From: Turnera subulata
Taxonomy: Eukaryota > Streptophyta > Magnoliopsida > Malpighiales > Passifloraceae
Reading direction: 5' to 3'
Length of the DNA stretch: 64,000 nt
Assembly (NCBI GenBank): GCA_028386065.3
Contig: JAKUCV010000446.1
Span: forward strand, 1 to 64,000
The notes beneath the pieces are model-generated. The model made no database searches, had not been told where the DNA came from, and saw only the letters and a program-made list of their open reading frames with translations. Positions 32,959-43,551 of the stretch are shown here, piece after piece; within the stretch, counting starts at the first letter, position 1; the number at the start of each line of letters is the position of its first letter. The position numbers and the translations under genes are program-made.

Positions 32959-35900
32959 ACACTGTTCTTGGTGTTCTCTTGACTGTCTGCTGACAAGGAG
33001 TCGCCACCCAAGTTTATTAGGAAAAAACTTGAGAAAACCCCAAAATTGACTCCGGATAAAGCATTAATCTCGAACCAAGAGGAGGGTCCGAGGATTCGTT
33101 TATTGCGAACCTTCATCTCAATGGAGACAATGTCGGTAACATTGGATGACAAGTGCATGTGATATGAAATGTGCGGAAAGTTAAAGCATTTGAGCTTACG
33201 CCTCATCTACTTGAGATTGCCTACATACCCCCTGTCAGTGGGTTCAAAGCTATCGTAGTCTAAATGGGGATCCCCGAAGCTAACCTAGATCTTTTTATAG
33301 AATTGGCCCAATCCTCACTTAAAAGAATTTTTGTGCCCAGTGTTATGGGATTAGTTTCTCAAAGCACTGTACTAAGTGCAAGCAATCACGTCTTCTCAAA
33401 GAGTGTCATCATTCTTTTCGGGACAAATGCATTGTAAAAAACATATTTGGGCATTAAAAGAGGTTTTTAATGCAAACTTATGTCATTTTCATGTGAAAGT
33501 GGAATTTTGTATATAAAACTGATGTATGCAATTTTCAAAGAATAGGGATGAGCAAGTTTTAGAAACATGCAATACTTTAGTTGAAAACTATTTCCTAGGT
33601 TTATGGGTCTAAACTTAGACAAATGCTTGATGAGGGATATTCCGTAAGTGCTGGCCTCTATGGGCACGGAACATCGATAACAAAGAAGGGTGATTAGTGT
33701 CAAAACATTCATTTTAGTTCTTTCATTTTTACTTCAAAAAGAGATTTTTACCAAAGGCATCTTGTGTTTGGAAAATAAAGTTTTAGTATTTTTTCTTTAA
33801 AAACATGCAATTTGGAGAAAGATTTGTTCTTTATGCATCAAACATCATTTTGTGAAAAAATGGGTGAACTTGGCAAAAGAGTGCATCTATAAAGATGTTC
33901 ATGCCCAAATAGGTTTTGCAAAAGCATTATTCAAAATGATTGGAAAATATTTCTCAGTCTTGAAAACATTGGACATATTTTTCATAATTGAAATCATCAT
34001 TGAAAGGCACTTTAGAAAGGTCTTTGATCAATAAAGTTTATAGATTTTCGCGTCGAACACAGAAGTTGGTTTAGGACCTATCCTAGTAGACATACCCATT
34101 TTATCTTTGAGTAAATAGTTTTTTCCGTCCTTTCACTTTGTCGATTTCGCATTTGTTGTCCCTCTTTGTTTAATTTCACTCATGGTGTCCCTGAACTCAC
34201 AATTTACCGGGTCACCTTGTCCATTTTACCCACTACTGCAGGTTAATTGTTGTAGTGCCGACACATGTTATGTGGGCCTATGGGCTGCCATTTTTATAAT
34301 TTTTTGTTTTTTTAAAAATTAATTTCTAAAAATCTTTTCTTAAATTATAAAATTGTTTAAAAAATAAATATTAATTTTTTTGATGTAAAAGAGGAAAAAT
34401 CTCAATTTGCCCATTTGTTTATTTTTTGGACCGAGGTCTAAAACTTATTAAAATTAAATAAATTGTTTTTAATTTATTTATTTGACTAAGAAACTTGCGG
34501 GTATGTACCCTAAAAAAATAAGAGGCTTGCTGGTAGTGGTAACCGTTGGATTAAAAACATGGACATGTGTTGATTGAACGATAAAAGAAAAACATATTAA
34601 CTCTCTCCCTCTCTCTTTCTTCAACATTTAAGCTTCTTTTGCAGCAGCCACCATATTGTTCTTTACAAAAAGAAAAAAAAATAATAGAGGCATCACCAAA
34701 TTTAATAATTACAGCCACCAATCATTCTCTGCCCTTCTACCTTTTCTTTTTTAAAAAGAAATTAAAATCTTGAGAAACCAATTAAGTCACCAGATCTGTG
34801 GCTGGAGACTCATCGGCAGCCACCATCGGAGACTGATCGCTGCAGCGGTGCGGCAGTGCGAGAGGGAAGGCCATCGCCCGTCGAGTGGTAGAGCAAGGTG
34901 GTGTTCGTTGCTGCCATACAAAACACGAGTCGCAACATGGGTGCTCTCCCACTATGGCATCTGCTCCTCCGCCACGGTCACCGTCTCTTTGCCCCCATTT
35001 ACTTCTTTCCTTTATCAATTTTTCTTACTCCCCCATTTAGTAGTCAACATGTTCATAAATTTTCTGTTGTTTGATTGATGGTGGATATGTGTTTGTGTAG
35101 GTTTGGTTGGTGTTGGGATTGGTTCCGTGGTGTTCGTGTTTGATCTCATGTTTTTGGGATATGATATTTATTCTTGCAGATTTAACTATCTGTAGACATG
35201 TTTGATCTCATGTTTTTGGATTAGACTTTGTGGTCAGATTTGTGGTTACGGTGTGTAGGAGGTGGATTGCATTGAGCAGTGTGGATGATGGTTGGGATTT
35301 GTGTTAAATTTTAGAATAAGAGTTTTTTAGAAATTAATTTTTGAAAAGAAAGAAAATAAAAAGAAATAAAAGAAGGCAGCCCGTGGACCCTCACTTGAAA
35401 CGTGTCGACACCATAACAATTTACCTGCAATAATAGGTAAAATGGACAAGGTGACCCGGTAAATCGGAAGTTCAGGGACACCATGCGCGAAATTAAACGA
35501 AGAGGGACAATAAATGCAAAATTGATAGAGTGAAAGGACACAAAAAAATTTTTTCTCTTTTATCTTTGGGGACTCCCTAACATGCAATGCTAACAAACAA
35601 GCAAACAAGGACGCAAGCAAACAATCAGGCAAGCAAACACAACACAATAATGCAACAATACAAGGATGCAGAATCCAACAACCTAGATTATGAATGCAAT
35701 ACAAGCAATCAACAAAAATGCGTAAAAGTAAATGGGTTTCTATACAATACCGTTAGCGAAAACCGACATTATTTTGGCATTATAACAGTATACCGATAAC
35801 GACACACGGATATAAATTCCAATATTATAACGGCATAACGTTGATTAAATAACCAAAAATAATTTCGGCATCCTAACGTTACAATGGAAACCTGAAAGCG

Positions 35901-36207
35901 AACCTTAGACGGGGGAAAAAGATAGAAGCTCTAACCTCCCCAAAGGATGCTTAGGAAGACGATGACTTCGCGCCCGAATTCCGATCTTAGAGGGAGATAA
36001 GAAAGGTAGAAGAGGCCGAAAGCTCAAACCCTTAATTATTCAACTTAGAGCAGGACAGGGGGAGATAGAAAAGTGCAAAGATATGCACTAGAGAGCACAA
36101 CTCTCGAGGTGAGTTGAAATGAGGAGAGGAGACCCCTATTTATAGGTTTAGGCCATGGCATAGCCGCAAATATGCAGGTTAGTTAAAATTTGGGATCTAT
36201 GGCTAAA
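32959..36207 (-). repeat. Antisense Ty3/gypsy LTR-like sequence, interrupted by a Mutator-like element
   Basis: Near 32998 it contains the inverse of the family B block (GGAGTCGCCACCCAAG). On the minus strand there is a TATAAATA at 36145-36138 followed by a leader, so it reads as an LTR in reverse orientation. A Mutator-like element sits inside it (34109-35557), and a family A LTR cuts it at 36208. No intact reading frame was found. Domain-level identity of 33300-34100 and 35570-36100 is not known. Confidence 0.45.
34109..35557. mobile_element. 1.45-kb Mutator-like non-autonomous element (possible Pack-MULE)
   Basis: Long terminal inverted repeats of about 160 bp: both ends start GAG and share TCCTTTCACT, TTGTCCCTCTT, GTTTAATTTC, ATGGTGTCCCTGAACT, TTTACCGGGTCACCTTGTCC and the following bases. 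The flanks carry the 10-bp direct repeat TTTTATCTTT (34099-34108 and 35558-35567), as expected for Mutator-like elements (8-11 bp). The interior has a GC-richer patch (about 34780-35020) with open frames on both strands. This patch could be captured host DNA. No transposase is present. Confidence 0.85.
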
Positions 36208-38157
36208 TGAAACGCCCCGACCCGTATTTACCGGACACAGTAAACACGTGCCGGAACTGTGACGACCCAATCAAACAAAGCCCAACATACAGTGTATACA
36301 ACAAAAACTCGGGCTCATCAGCCCAAAATAAAAACATCAATAACTACATAACCGGCCCAATGGCCCAACAATAGCAAAAATAATGCACAACAGAAGACTT
36401 AATAACTCACAAAGACACTGTATGCGACACTGATGCAAACTATGGATCCGAGTCCTGTCCAAGAGGTAACGCCGCAGCCTGTCTGGAATGCACCAACCCT
36501 GTACCATAAATAACTCATCCTACGGGATGAAAGCCCGCAGGTGAGGGGTGAGTCCGAAGTGCTCACCGACGAAGGATAGACAATCAATATGCAACTATAT
36601 TACTTCAAAGAAGAAATACAGTCAATAGTCACAACCATACCAAAGACAATACCGTACAAGACAGACCAAACTCAAAGACTCGACCCAACGTACCAAGGAC
36701 TTTATTATATTTTTTTTCCAATTTTATTATTCTGGCCCCGTCACAGATAAGCTGAGGTCGTACCAGGCTATCAACCTATTTATGGTGCCAGATCAAAAAG
36801 AACCTGGGATCAACATCCCAATAACAATCTCAACGATCAACATCCCAATCACAATCTCAGGGATCAACATCCCAATCACAATCTCAGGGATCAATATCCC
36901 AATCACAATCTCAGGGATCAACATCCCAATCACAATCTCAGGGATCAATATCCCGATCACAATCTCAGGGATCAACATCCCAATAACAATCTCAGGGATC
37001 AACATCCCAATCACAATCTCAGGGATCAACATCCCAATCACAATCTCAGGGATCAACATCCCAATCACAATCTCAGGGATCAACATCCCAGTCAAATCGG
37101 CATCAACATGCCCATCACAAGTAACCCAGATCATGGCCACCACAAAACAGTCTCAAACCATCCGGTCGTACCTCTACTTACCACATGTCAATTAAATCAT
37201 CATCTCATATCAATTACCAATTTCCATTTTCTTTTTCCCAATTTTCCATTTTATAATTTATTCCAAATATCCAATCACGACACAGTCCTCCGACAACAAT
37301 CACAATATCCATAACAGTCAAACAATTATCCAACTTCCTATAGCTCAAGTTATACAACAGACCAATCCATCAACAATTTCATAACATCAATTACTCACAG
37401 TCCAACATCAATCACAACACAGTATCCAATAATCCAATAACAGTCAACACAGCGGTGCAATCAAGCAAACCAATATCATAGCAACAACAACAACAACAGT
37501 AACCATAGCAGCCAGATAACCAACACAATACCATATTATCAAATATCCAACAACAATACATATAACAGCAATTGTTCACAATTAACAGTTCATCACATTA
37601 TCCACACGACCAATAACACTGTCCAACAACAGCAACATCAATAACCATTACAGTCAAATAACCAACAATGACCCTCTCAGCAGTTCATTCAAACAACAAA
37701 ACACACAAAGTATTACTGGCACATATCAAGGGTTATCCATCCTCACAACAAGTATCAACGAATATGTCATCAATAATAACCATAAAATGCAGTGGAACCT
37801 ATGTAGTTCCAAGACCAACCATCCCGGCTATCACGGGTGGAATGACGTATATGCAACCTCACCTTGGCCTGTTAATAACTCTGGGTTTCCGCCACAAGTT
37901 CCAAAGCTGGTTCCTCGTTGAACTGCTCGGTATCAACTCCTCAGGACCCAAATGGTCTTCCGGGTTCGCAGCAGGTGACGTGACCCACGAGGCGGGAGGA
38001 AGGCGAGCGACAGGGGAGACGACTGCGGCTGACAACGGCACGACGGCAGACTGCGAGAGGACGGCAAGGGCTGGCGTGACGGAGGTGGACGGCGGCGGAA
38101 AAGGAGAGGACAGCCCGTCGGGTTTCCAGCAAGCGCGGCGCGTCGGGCAACGGACAT
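36208..38157 (-). repeat. LTR family A, reverse-oriented copy, truncated at its 5' end
   Basis: Starts TGAAACGCCCCGACCCG at 36208, the inverse of the family A tail. It continues with the inverse of the family's conserved blocks (AGTCCGAAGTGCTCAC, CTACGGGATGAAAGCCC and so on). A GC-rich zone at 37900-38150 corresponds to the GC-rich blocks of the complete copy. The inverse of the TGTAACAGCCCGG start is not found, so the element is cut off near a TA microsatellite at about 38157. It carries an expanded minisatellite (36807-37090). Confidence 0.7.
36807..37090 (+). repeat. 27-bp minisatellite, 10 units plus a partial one
   Basis: The unit GGATCAACATCCCAATCACA plus 7 further bases repeats ten times with few changes, then a 14-bp partial unit. 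Because 27 is a multiple of 3 it is open in frame on both strands, giving nine-residue repeats such as GINIPITIS; this is not evidence of a gene. It is the same motif class as the GGGATGT..ATCCC blocks in the other family A copies, here amplified into a regular array. Confidence 0.92.
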
Positions 38158-38194
38158 GTATATATATATATATTACCTTGAAAAAGATGATCAT

Positions 38195-38372
38195 TATTGT
38201 TGAGAGATTATTCTAGTAAGCATAAATATATTACATATTCAATATTATTATTTTAGTAATATTGCTGAAAGATTTATCGAGTAAGCATATATATATATAT
38301 ATATATTACATATTCTATATTATTATTTTACTTATATTGCTGAAAGATTTATCGAGTAAGCATATATATTAT
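38195..38372 (+). repeat. Tandem AT-rich repeat (about three units) before the copia gag
   Basis: The phrase TTGCTGAAAGATTTATCGAG, followed by TAAGCATATATAT and an AT-rich run, appears twice, with a diverged earlier copy (GAGAGATTATTCTAGTAAGC). Period roughly 75-85 bp. It lies where a copia 5' untranslated leader would be. Confidence 0.6.
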
Positions 38373-38441
38373 ATGTTTTATGTCATAATTTTTCTTTTGC
38401 TTTTATATTTATTTTTATATCTTTTTATTACTACTGTTATT

Positions 38442-39060
38442 ATGGTCAATATTACAAAACTTGAAGTCGAGGCCCTTGAAATTTTCGGAAGAAATTTGTC
38501 ATGGGCATTAGATGCTAAAATGCCTTTAAATGCTAATAGTCTGGAAGACACAATAAAAGAAGGAAAAAAAGGAAAGAATGGATGTCTTACGGTTAAAGAT
38601 CCTGCAGATTTTTGGAAGAATTTAAAAGAAAGTTATGACCACCATAAGATGGTTATTCTCCCAAAATTTTATTACAAGTGTATACATCTGAGGTTGCTAT
38701 TTGGAATAAATTCTCAGATGAAATTGTGTGGAGAATATATTACTGATGATGATACGAGAAAAGTTTCCATTTCTTGTACATTAAATGTGCTCCTGCATTA
38801 GCAATATAGTGAAAAAGAATTCACAAAATATTTGAATTTATTTTCATGCCTCATGGTGGCAGAACAAAATAACGAGCTATAAAAAAAATTTAAAAAAATT
38901 ATGAATCTGATCCAATTAACTCTTCTCCATTCCTTGAAGTGAATGCGACAATATAATTATATTTTTGGTCGTAGCGGTGGACGTGAACATGGAAGAAACT
39001 ATTCTAATTACTATGACCGTAATGGTTATAATAAGGGCAAGGCTAAGGGAAAATATTGAA
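38442..39060 (+). pseudogene. Ty1/copia gag, broken
   Basis: From ATG at 38442 the frame encodes a typical plant copia gag start (NITKLEVEALEIFGRNLSWA, KMPLNANSLEDTIKEG, LTVKDPADFWKNLKESYDHH, ILPKFYYKCIHLRL, MKLCGEYITDDD). It ends prematurely at 38801. Further traces (VAEQNNEL; a Gly/Arg/Asn-rich tail around 38980-39055) continue in other frames. No intact nucleocapsid zinc knuckle is seen. It is the first gene of the decayed copia element that ends with the LTR at 43059-43526. Confidence 0.75.
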
Positions 39061-39279
39061 ATCTCGTGAATAATAATCATGATAAGAAAAAAAATTCTGA
39101 GTCAGCCTGCTCCACACAATTAACATTTAACATGCATATTCATATTATTACTGCATTATGAATCCATTATTGGAGAACATTCACATAGAGGTAATTTTTT
39201 TCTTACATAAGTTTAAACGATTATTTATATTTATTATCTATTGGGTGCAACATTGACTCTAAAAATTTGAGCTTCATTG

Positions 39280-40060
39280 TTGATGTTGACCCTAATACTC
39301 TCGTTCCAAGAGAACTACATACCACCCATGTTGTTTTCACTAGGATTGAAGCTCAAACTGATTTGTTGGAGGAAAATGGAGTGGAATGACTCCATGATCT
39401 TCTTCAGGTTGCCACAACGTTTCAGTGATCAGTACCATGTTGGGCTTGTACTGATTCTTTAGATCTCTTAAAGTACGTACAAAATCTTGTGATCGTCTGG
39501 CTACTCCTCTACAATTCCACAGCAGTAGTCAAACTTTAGGCCAAGTAGGCAGCAACCTAGACACTCTAGGGATGCTCCGAGCCATCATGGAAACTTGATA
39601 ATGACTACCCTAATTCAAAAATCGACAAGAAGGCTCTAGCTGAAATTTCTAAAGTCTATCAGAAATGAAAAACATAATAAAATTAGCCGAACCATAAAAC
39701 GAAGTCCTTAGGTTGCCTTGGTCCTCTAGGAAGAAAATTTCTTTCATATGAGTAACAAATAACCTAGACGAATAAAGCTCATCAACGAAAAACAAACTAG
39801 GAATTCTTGCAAGCTCACTCGGTATTCCTCTTGCCGCTCATTCACCATACTATATGCTAACATATTCCTCTTTCCAAGAGAGGCACCCTCAACAAAGAAG
39901 ACAGTAGTCGGAGAAGGCATCATTATCTCGTTGTGTTTTTCTAAATCTTTCTATTTTCCACCACATAACTCTCCTCCCTTCTTATACACTGAGTTTAGAA
40001 AGCAAGACGTCTGTTTTTCAAACGTGGACCCTTTTTCTGTCTCCGAAAAGATCCAAGGGA
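39280..40060 (-). pseudogene. LINE fragment (endonuclease N-terminus) inside the copia element
   Basis: On the minus strand around 39540-39380 the translation reads LLLWNCRGVARRSQDFVRTL, then a block with KPNMVLITETLW. That is the start of a LINE apurinic/apyrimidinic-type endonuclease (the WNCRG and ..ET motifs). Sequence further upstream on that strand to about 40060 looks like the end of the preceding ORF, full of stops. It sits between copia gag and integrase, so the LINE inserted into, or was joined to, the copia element. Borders are approximate. Confidence 0.55.
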
Positions 40061-40584
40061 AATTTCGGTGATTAGAAATGCGAATTATTTTTCACAAAAC
40101 TCCAAAACTTTTTCAATCTTCAAGGATTTGCTTTTTGGAAAGGTTTGCCGTCACATTAATAATTGTTTAATTGCTTTTTGAGAAGGTTTGTTGTCACATT
40201 AATAATTGTTCAATCACTCTGATTTTTCTGTCATCAATTATGAGTGGCACACAGTAATTTAAAGTTGGTACACAACAACCTAAAGTTGGCATATGACAGC
40301 CTGAAGCTGGCAATAATTTTTTTAAGTTATTAAATACATAGTTTGCATAGCCCGAAGCTAACACCAACTAGAAGTTGGACGATGGATTTATTGTTTGACA
40401 TGACCGGTTGGGCTATCCCGGATCAATAATGATGTGAGGAATTATTGAAAATTCATTTGGCCGTTCATTGAAAAACTATAAATTTTTCCAATCCAATGAA
40501 TTTCTATGTGCTTGCTTGCTCACAAAAAAAAATTAATTATTCGGACTGCACATGATAAGTTTGGCCTAAAATCACCAACATTCT

Positions 40585-41541
40585 TTGGAAATAATTCAGA
40601 GAAATATTTGCGGATATATACATCTGCTATGTGGACCATTTAGGTATTTTATAGTTTTAATCGATGCATCGACTAGATGGTCCCCATTTGTGTGCTTATT
40701 GTCTTCACGCAATTTGGCATTTGCGCGCTTATTATCACAGTTAATCAAATTGCGAGCACACTTCATAATACTGATGAATTCAATTCTAATATGTCATTTG
40801 GATTTATGGTTGAACATCCTGTAGTTTATGTTCACACCAAAAATGGTCTAGCAGAAACGTTTATCAAACGTTTCCAATTGATTGCAAGGTTATTATTGAT
40901 GAGATGCAAACTCCTCATTATTGCTTGGGGATATGATATTTTGCATCTAGCAAGCATTGTGCGCATCAGGTCAACAAATTATCATAAGCTCTCTCCCATT
41001 CAATTGTTCATGGTCACAAACTTAATATCTCCCATCTTCGGACTATTGATTGTATATATACCAATTGCCCCTCCACAACATAGTAAAATTGATCCTTAAA
41101 GAAGATTGGGAATATATGTTGGGTATGAATCTCCATCAGTTACAAAATAGTTGAAACCATTGACTAGAGATTGGAGATTTATTTACAGCAAGATTTGATT
41201 ATTGTTAATTTGATGAAAGTGTTTACCCAACATCAGGGGGAGAAAATAAGCAGCTGGATCAAGAGATTATTGAAATGCATATCAATATCTAGTTTTTGAT
41301 CCTCAAACAAATTATTATGAACCTGAAGTTCAAAAGAAGATTCATTTGCAAAAAAATTGATAAAAATCAATTGCCAGACACATTTACTGATCTAAATAGA
41401 GTGGCCAAATCTTATATACCAGCTGCAGATGCTCCTATTCAAATTGATGTTCTTGAAGAACAATTAAAGAATGCAAATGAATCTAGAGTACGCCAGAAGC
41501 GTGGAATACCACTCGGTTCCAAAGATAAAAATTCTCGATAG
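40585..41541 (+). pseudogene. Ty1/copia integrase region, broken
   Basis: Pieces of the integrase core in shifting frames: GPFRYFIVLIDASTRWS (first catalytic Asp region), LAFARLLSQLI, VEHPVVYVHTKNGLAETFIK (third catalytic Glu in NGLAE) and the downstream HKLSPIQLF. A C-terminal region follows (QLPDTFTDLNRVAKSYIPA, RQKRGIPLGSKDKN). Several frameshifts and stops separate them. It cannot encode a working enzyme. Confidence 0.8.
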
Positions 41542-41691
41542 AGAAAAAAAAGCAGAGATACAAGATGGCCCCAACGAGAAAATAAAACCTCTAGTAGAGG
41601 TTTAAATTTAAAATCCTGAGAAAGAAGAAATCCTCCAGAAGAGGTTCCTCACACAATTGATAAAGTTCAAGAAGTAACTCAGGTACCTGAA

Positions 41692-42850
41692 ATGAATGAA
41701 AATGATGAGATATTGATCAATTGTACTGTGTTAGGAACAAGATGGAACCGACGTGAAATAACCGTCGACGAAATTTTTGCATACAATATAGCGCTAAATA
41801 TTATGGAAGAAAATGAGGATCATAAACCTACATCTATTGATGAATGTAGGTGCAGAAATAATTGGCCAAAGAGAAAATACATAATTAAGGCTGAGTTAGA
41901 CTCGCTTATGAAGCGAAAAGTTTTGGACATGTAATCCCTACACCTGCTGGTGTAAAATTGGTCGGTAATAAATGGGTATTTATGCAAAAATAAAATGAAG
42001 TGAGATATAAAGCACGGTTTGTAGCACAAATTTTACCCAACGATCCGGTATTAATTATGAGGAGACAAACTCCCCTGTGGTGGATACAATTATTTTTCAT
42101 CATTTAATAAGTCTGGCAGTACATAAAAAACTAAAAATGCGTCTAGTGGATGTTCTTATAACTTATTTTTATGGATCCATAAGTCATGACATATATATGA
42201 GAATCCCTGAAGGATTCAAGTTGCCTGAAGCAACTAATTTCCGGGAATATATTCAATTAAACTAAATTTATATTTACATAGTTTGAACCAATTTGGATAT
42301 GTATAGTATAATCATGCTTGCATATATGCTTTATGTATTTTATTTAATCAGTGCATTATTATTATTGTTATTTTTGTTGATATTTTTGATCTATATGTGA
42401 ATTTTGTTATTATATTTATTTATGATTTAAATATTATTGGAATTCCTGAAAATTTTTCCAAAGCTGTGCATATTTAAAGAGAGAGTTTGAAATGAAAAAT
42501 CTCAAAAAGATTCGTTTGGTCTGAAGTACCATATCAGTGTAGTTTATCTTGCTAGTAACATAAAGCCTGAAGCTTTTGTAATAAACTTATTAGCAAGATA
42601 TAACATGAAGTTATTTTAACCTTGTGAGTCCAAATATAATAAAGTTTGTTTCGCAGATGCAAGTCATTTATTTGATCCAGATAAAGCACAAACAGGCACA
42701 TGTTACTTCTTTATATATGAAGGAATTGCTACATCATGGCGACCACAAAAATAAGACGGCGATGAAGATGTTTCAACAATAATTGATGAAGATAATGTTG
42801 TTTGCATTGCACAATTGAAGGAAGGATACATTAAAGATTGGTCCAAGTGA
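41692..42850 (+). pseudogene. Ty1/copia reverse transcriptase / RNase H remnants
   Basis: Ordered remnants of copia reverse transcriptase: the pre-RT region with IKAELDSLMKRKVL, NKWVFMQK, YKARFVAQ, INYEETNSPVVDTI, LAVHKKLKMRLVDV (the palm region) and MRIPEGFKLPEA. After 42440 come weak traces of later RT and RNase H blocks (for example around 42570-42840). Multiple stops and deletions mean the catalytic YVDD region is not intact. Confidence 0.75.
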
Positions 42851-43058
42851 CAACCTGGCAGAGTTATTTAAAGGAGTTTGGCATGTGACGACCTCAAGGC
42901 ATCAAGGGAGGTCAAAATGAGGGGGAGTAGAATACGCACTGGACTCTTTTTTCCTTCACCATGTTTTTGTCCCACTGGATTTTTCTTGGTAAAGTTTTTA
43001 ACGAGACAGTTCTTTCCAAGCGTATTCTATCCAAAGTATAATGACATTCAAGGAGGAG

Positions 43059-43526
43059 TGTTGTAAATAAATTATGGTGAATGTCATTATTACTGTCCAG
43101 TAAAACTCATTTTTTACCATATCCGAATTTACCTCCAATAATTATTTTACCCTTACACCTACCATCCAATTGGATTATCTCTTTGGCGATTTACCATCCA
43201 TAATTCTATTTGTCCTAATCTTAATACCATATTTCTTTACCTAATATCTTTTTAATTTTATCTTATTAAATTAATCATACCTATTTGTTTTTATCCTCAT
43301 ATTTTTACGTATAAATACCCCCTTCATCCATACATACTTACACTTTAAATATTCCACCATAAACTTTCTACTTTTCATTTCCATACACCTCTCCTTCTAA
43401 TCTCTCATCTAATTTATTTTTTTTCTTATTTATATTATCACTAGAATTATATTATTACCTTGATCAAGTGTGATCAAGCTTGTATTATTCGATTAAATAG
43501 TGAATTACTCCCTCAATTTTACAACA
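43059..43526 (+). repeat. 3' LTR of the copia element
   Basis: 468 bp bounded by the inverted termini TGTTGTAAA and TTTACAACA. It is preceded directly by a polypurine tract (AAGGAGGAG, 43050-43058). It has a TATAAATA at 43310-43317 before a C-rich leader, as expected for U3/R. No matching 5' LTR is found upstream of gag, so the element is 5'-truncated. Confidence 0.85.
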
Positions 43527-43551
43527 CAACGGCCATTTTCGTTTTGTTTTA

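Noticed and set aside
36807..37090. Regular repeats suggesting a CRISPR-like array
   Set aside because: Head-to-tail units without unique spacers, in a plant LTR; it is a minisatellite.
36782..37195. Repetitive protein (GINIPITIS repeats) on the plus strand and its minus-strand counterpart
   Set aside because: Openness follows from a 27-bp (multiple of 3) minisatellite in a transposon LTR. Both strands are open for the same reason.
41296..41541. Possible separate small gene (81 codons)
   Set aside because: Its sequence (LPDTFTDLNRVAKS, RQKRGIPLGSKDKN) is the post-integrase linker of the copia polyprotein.
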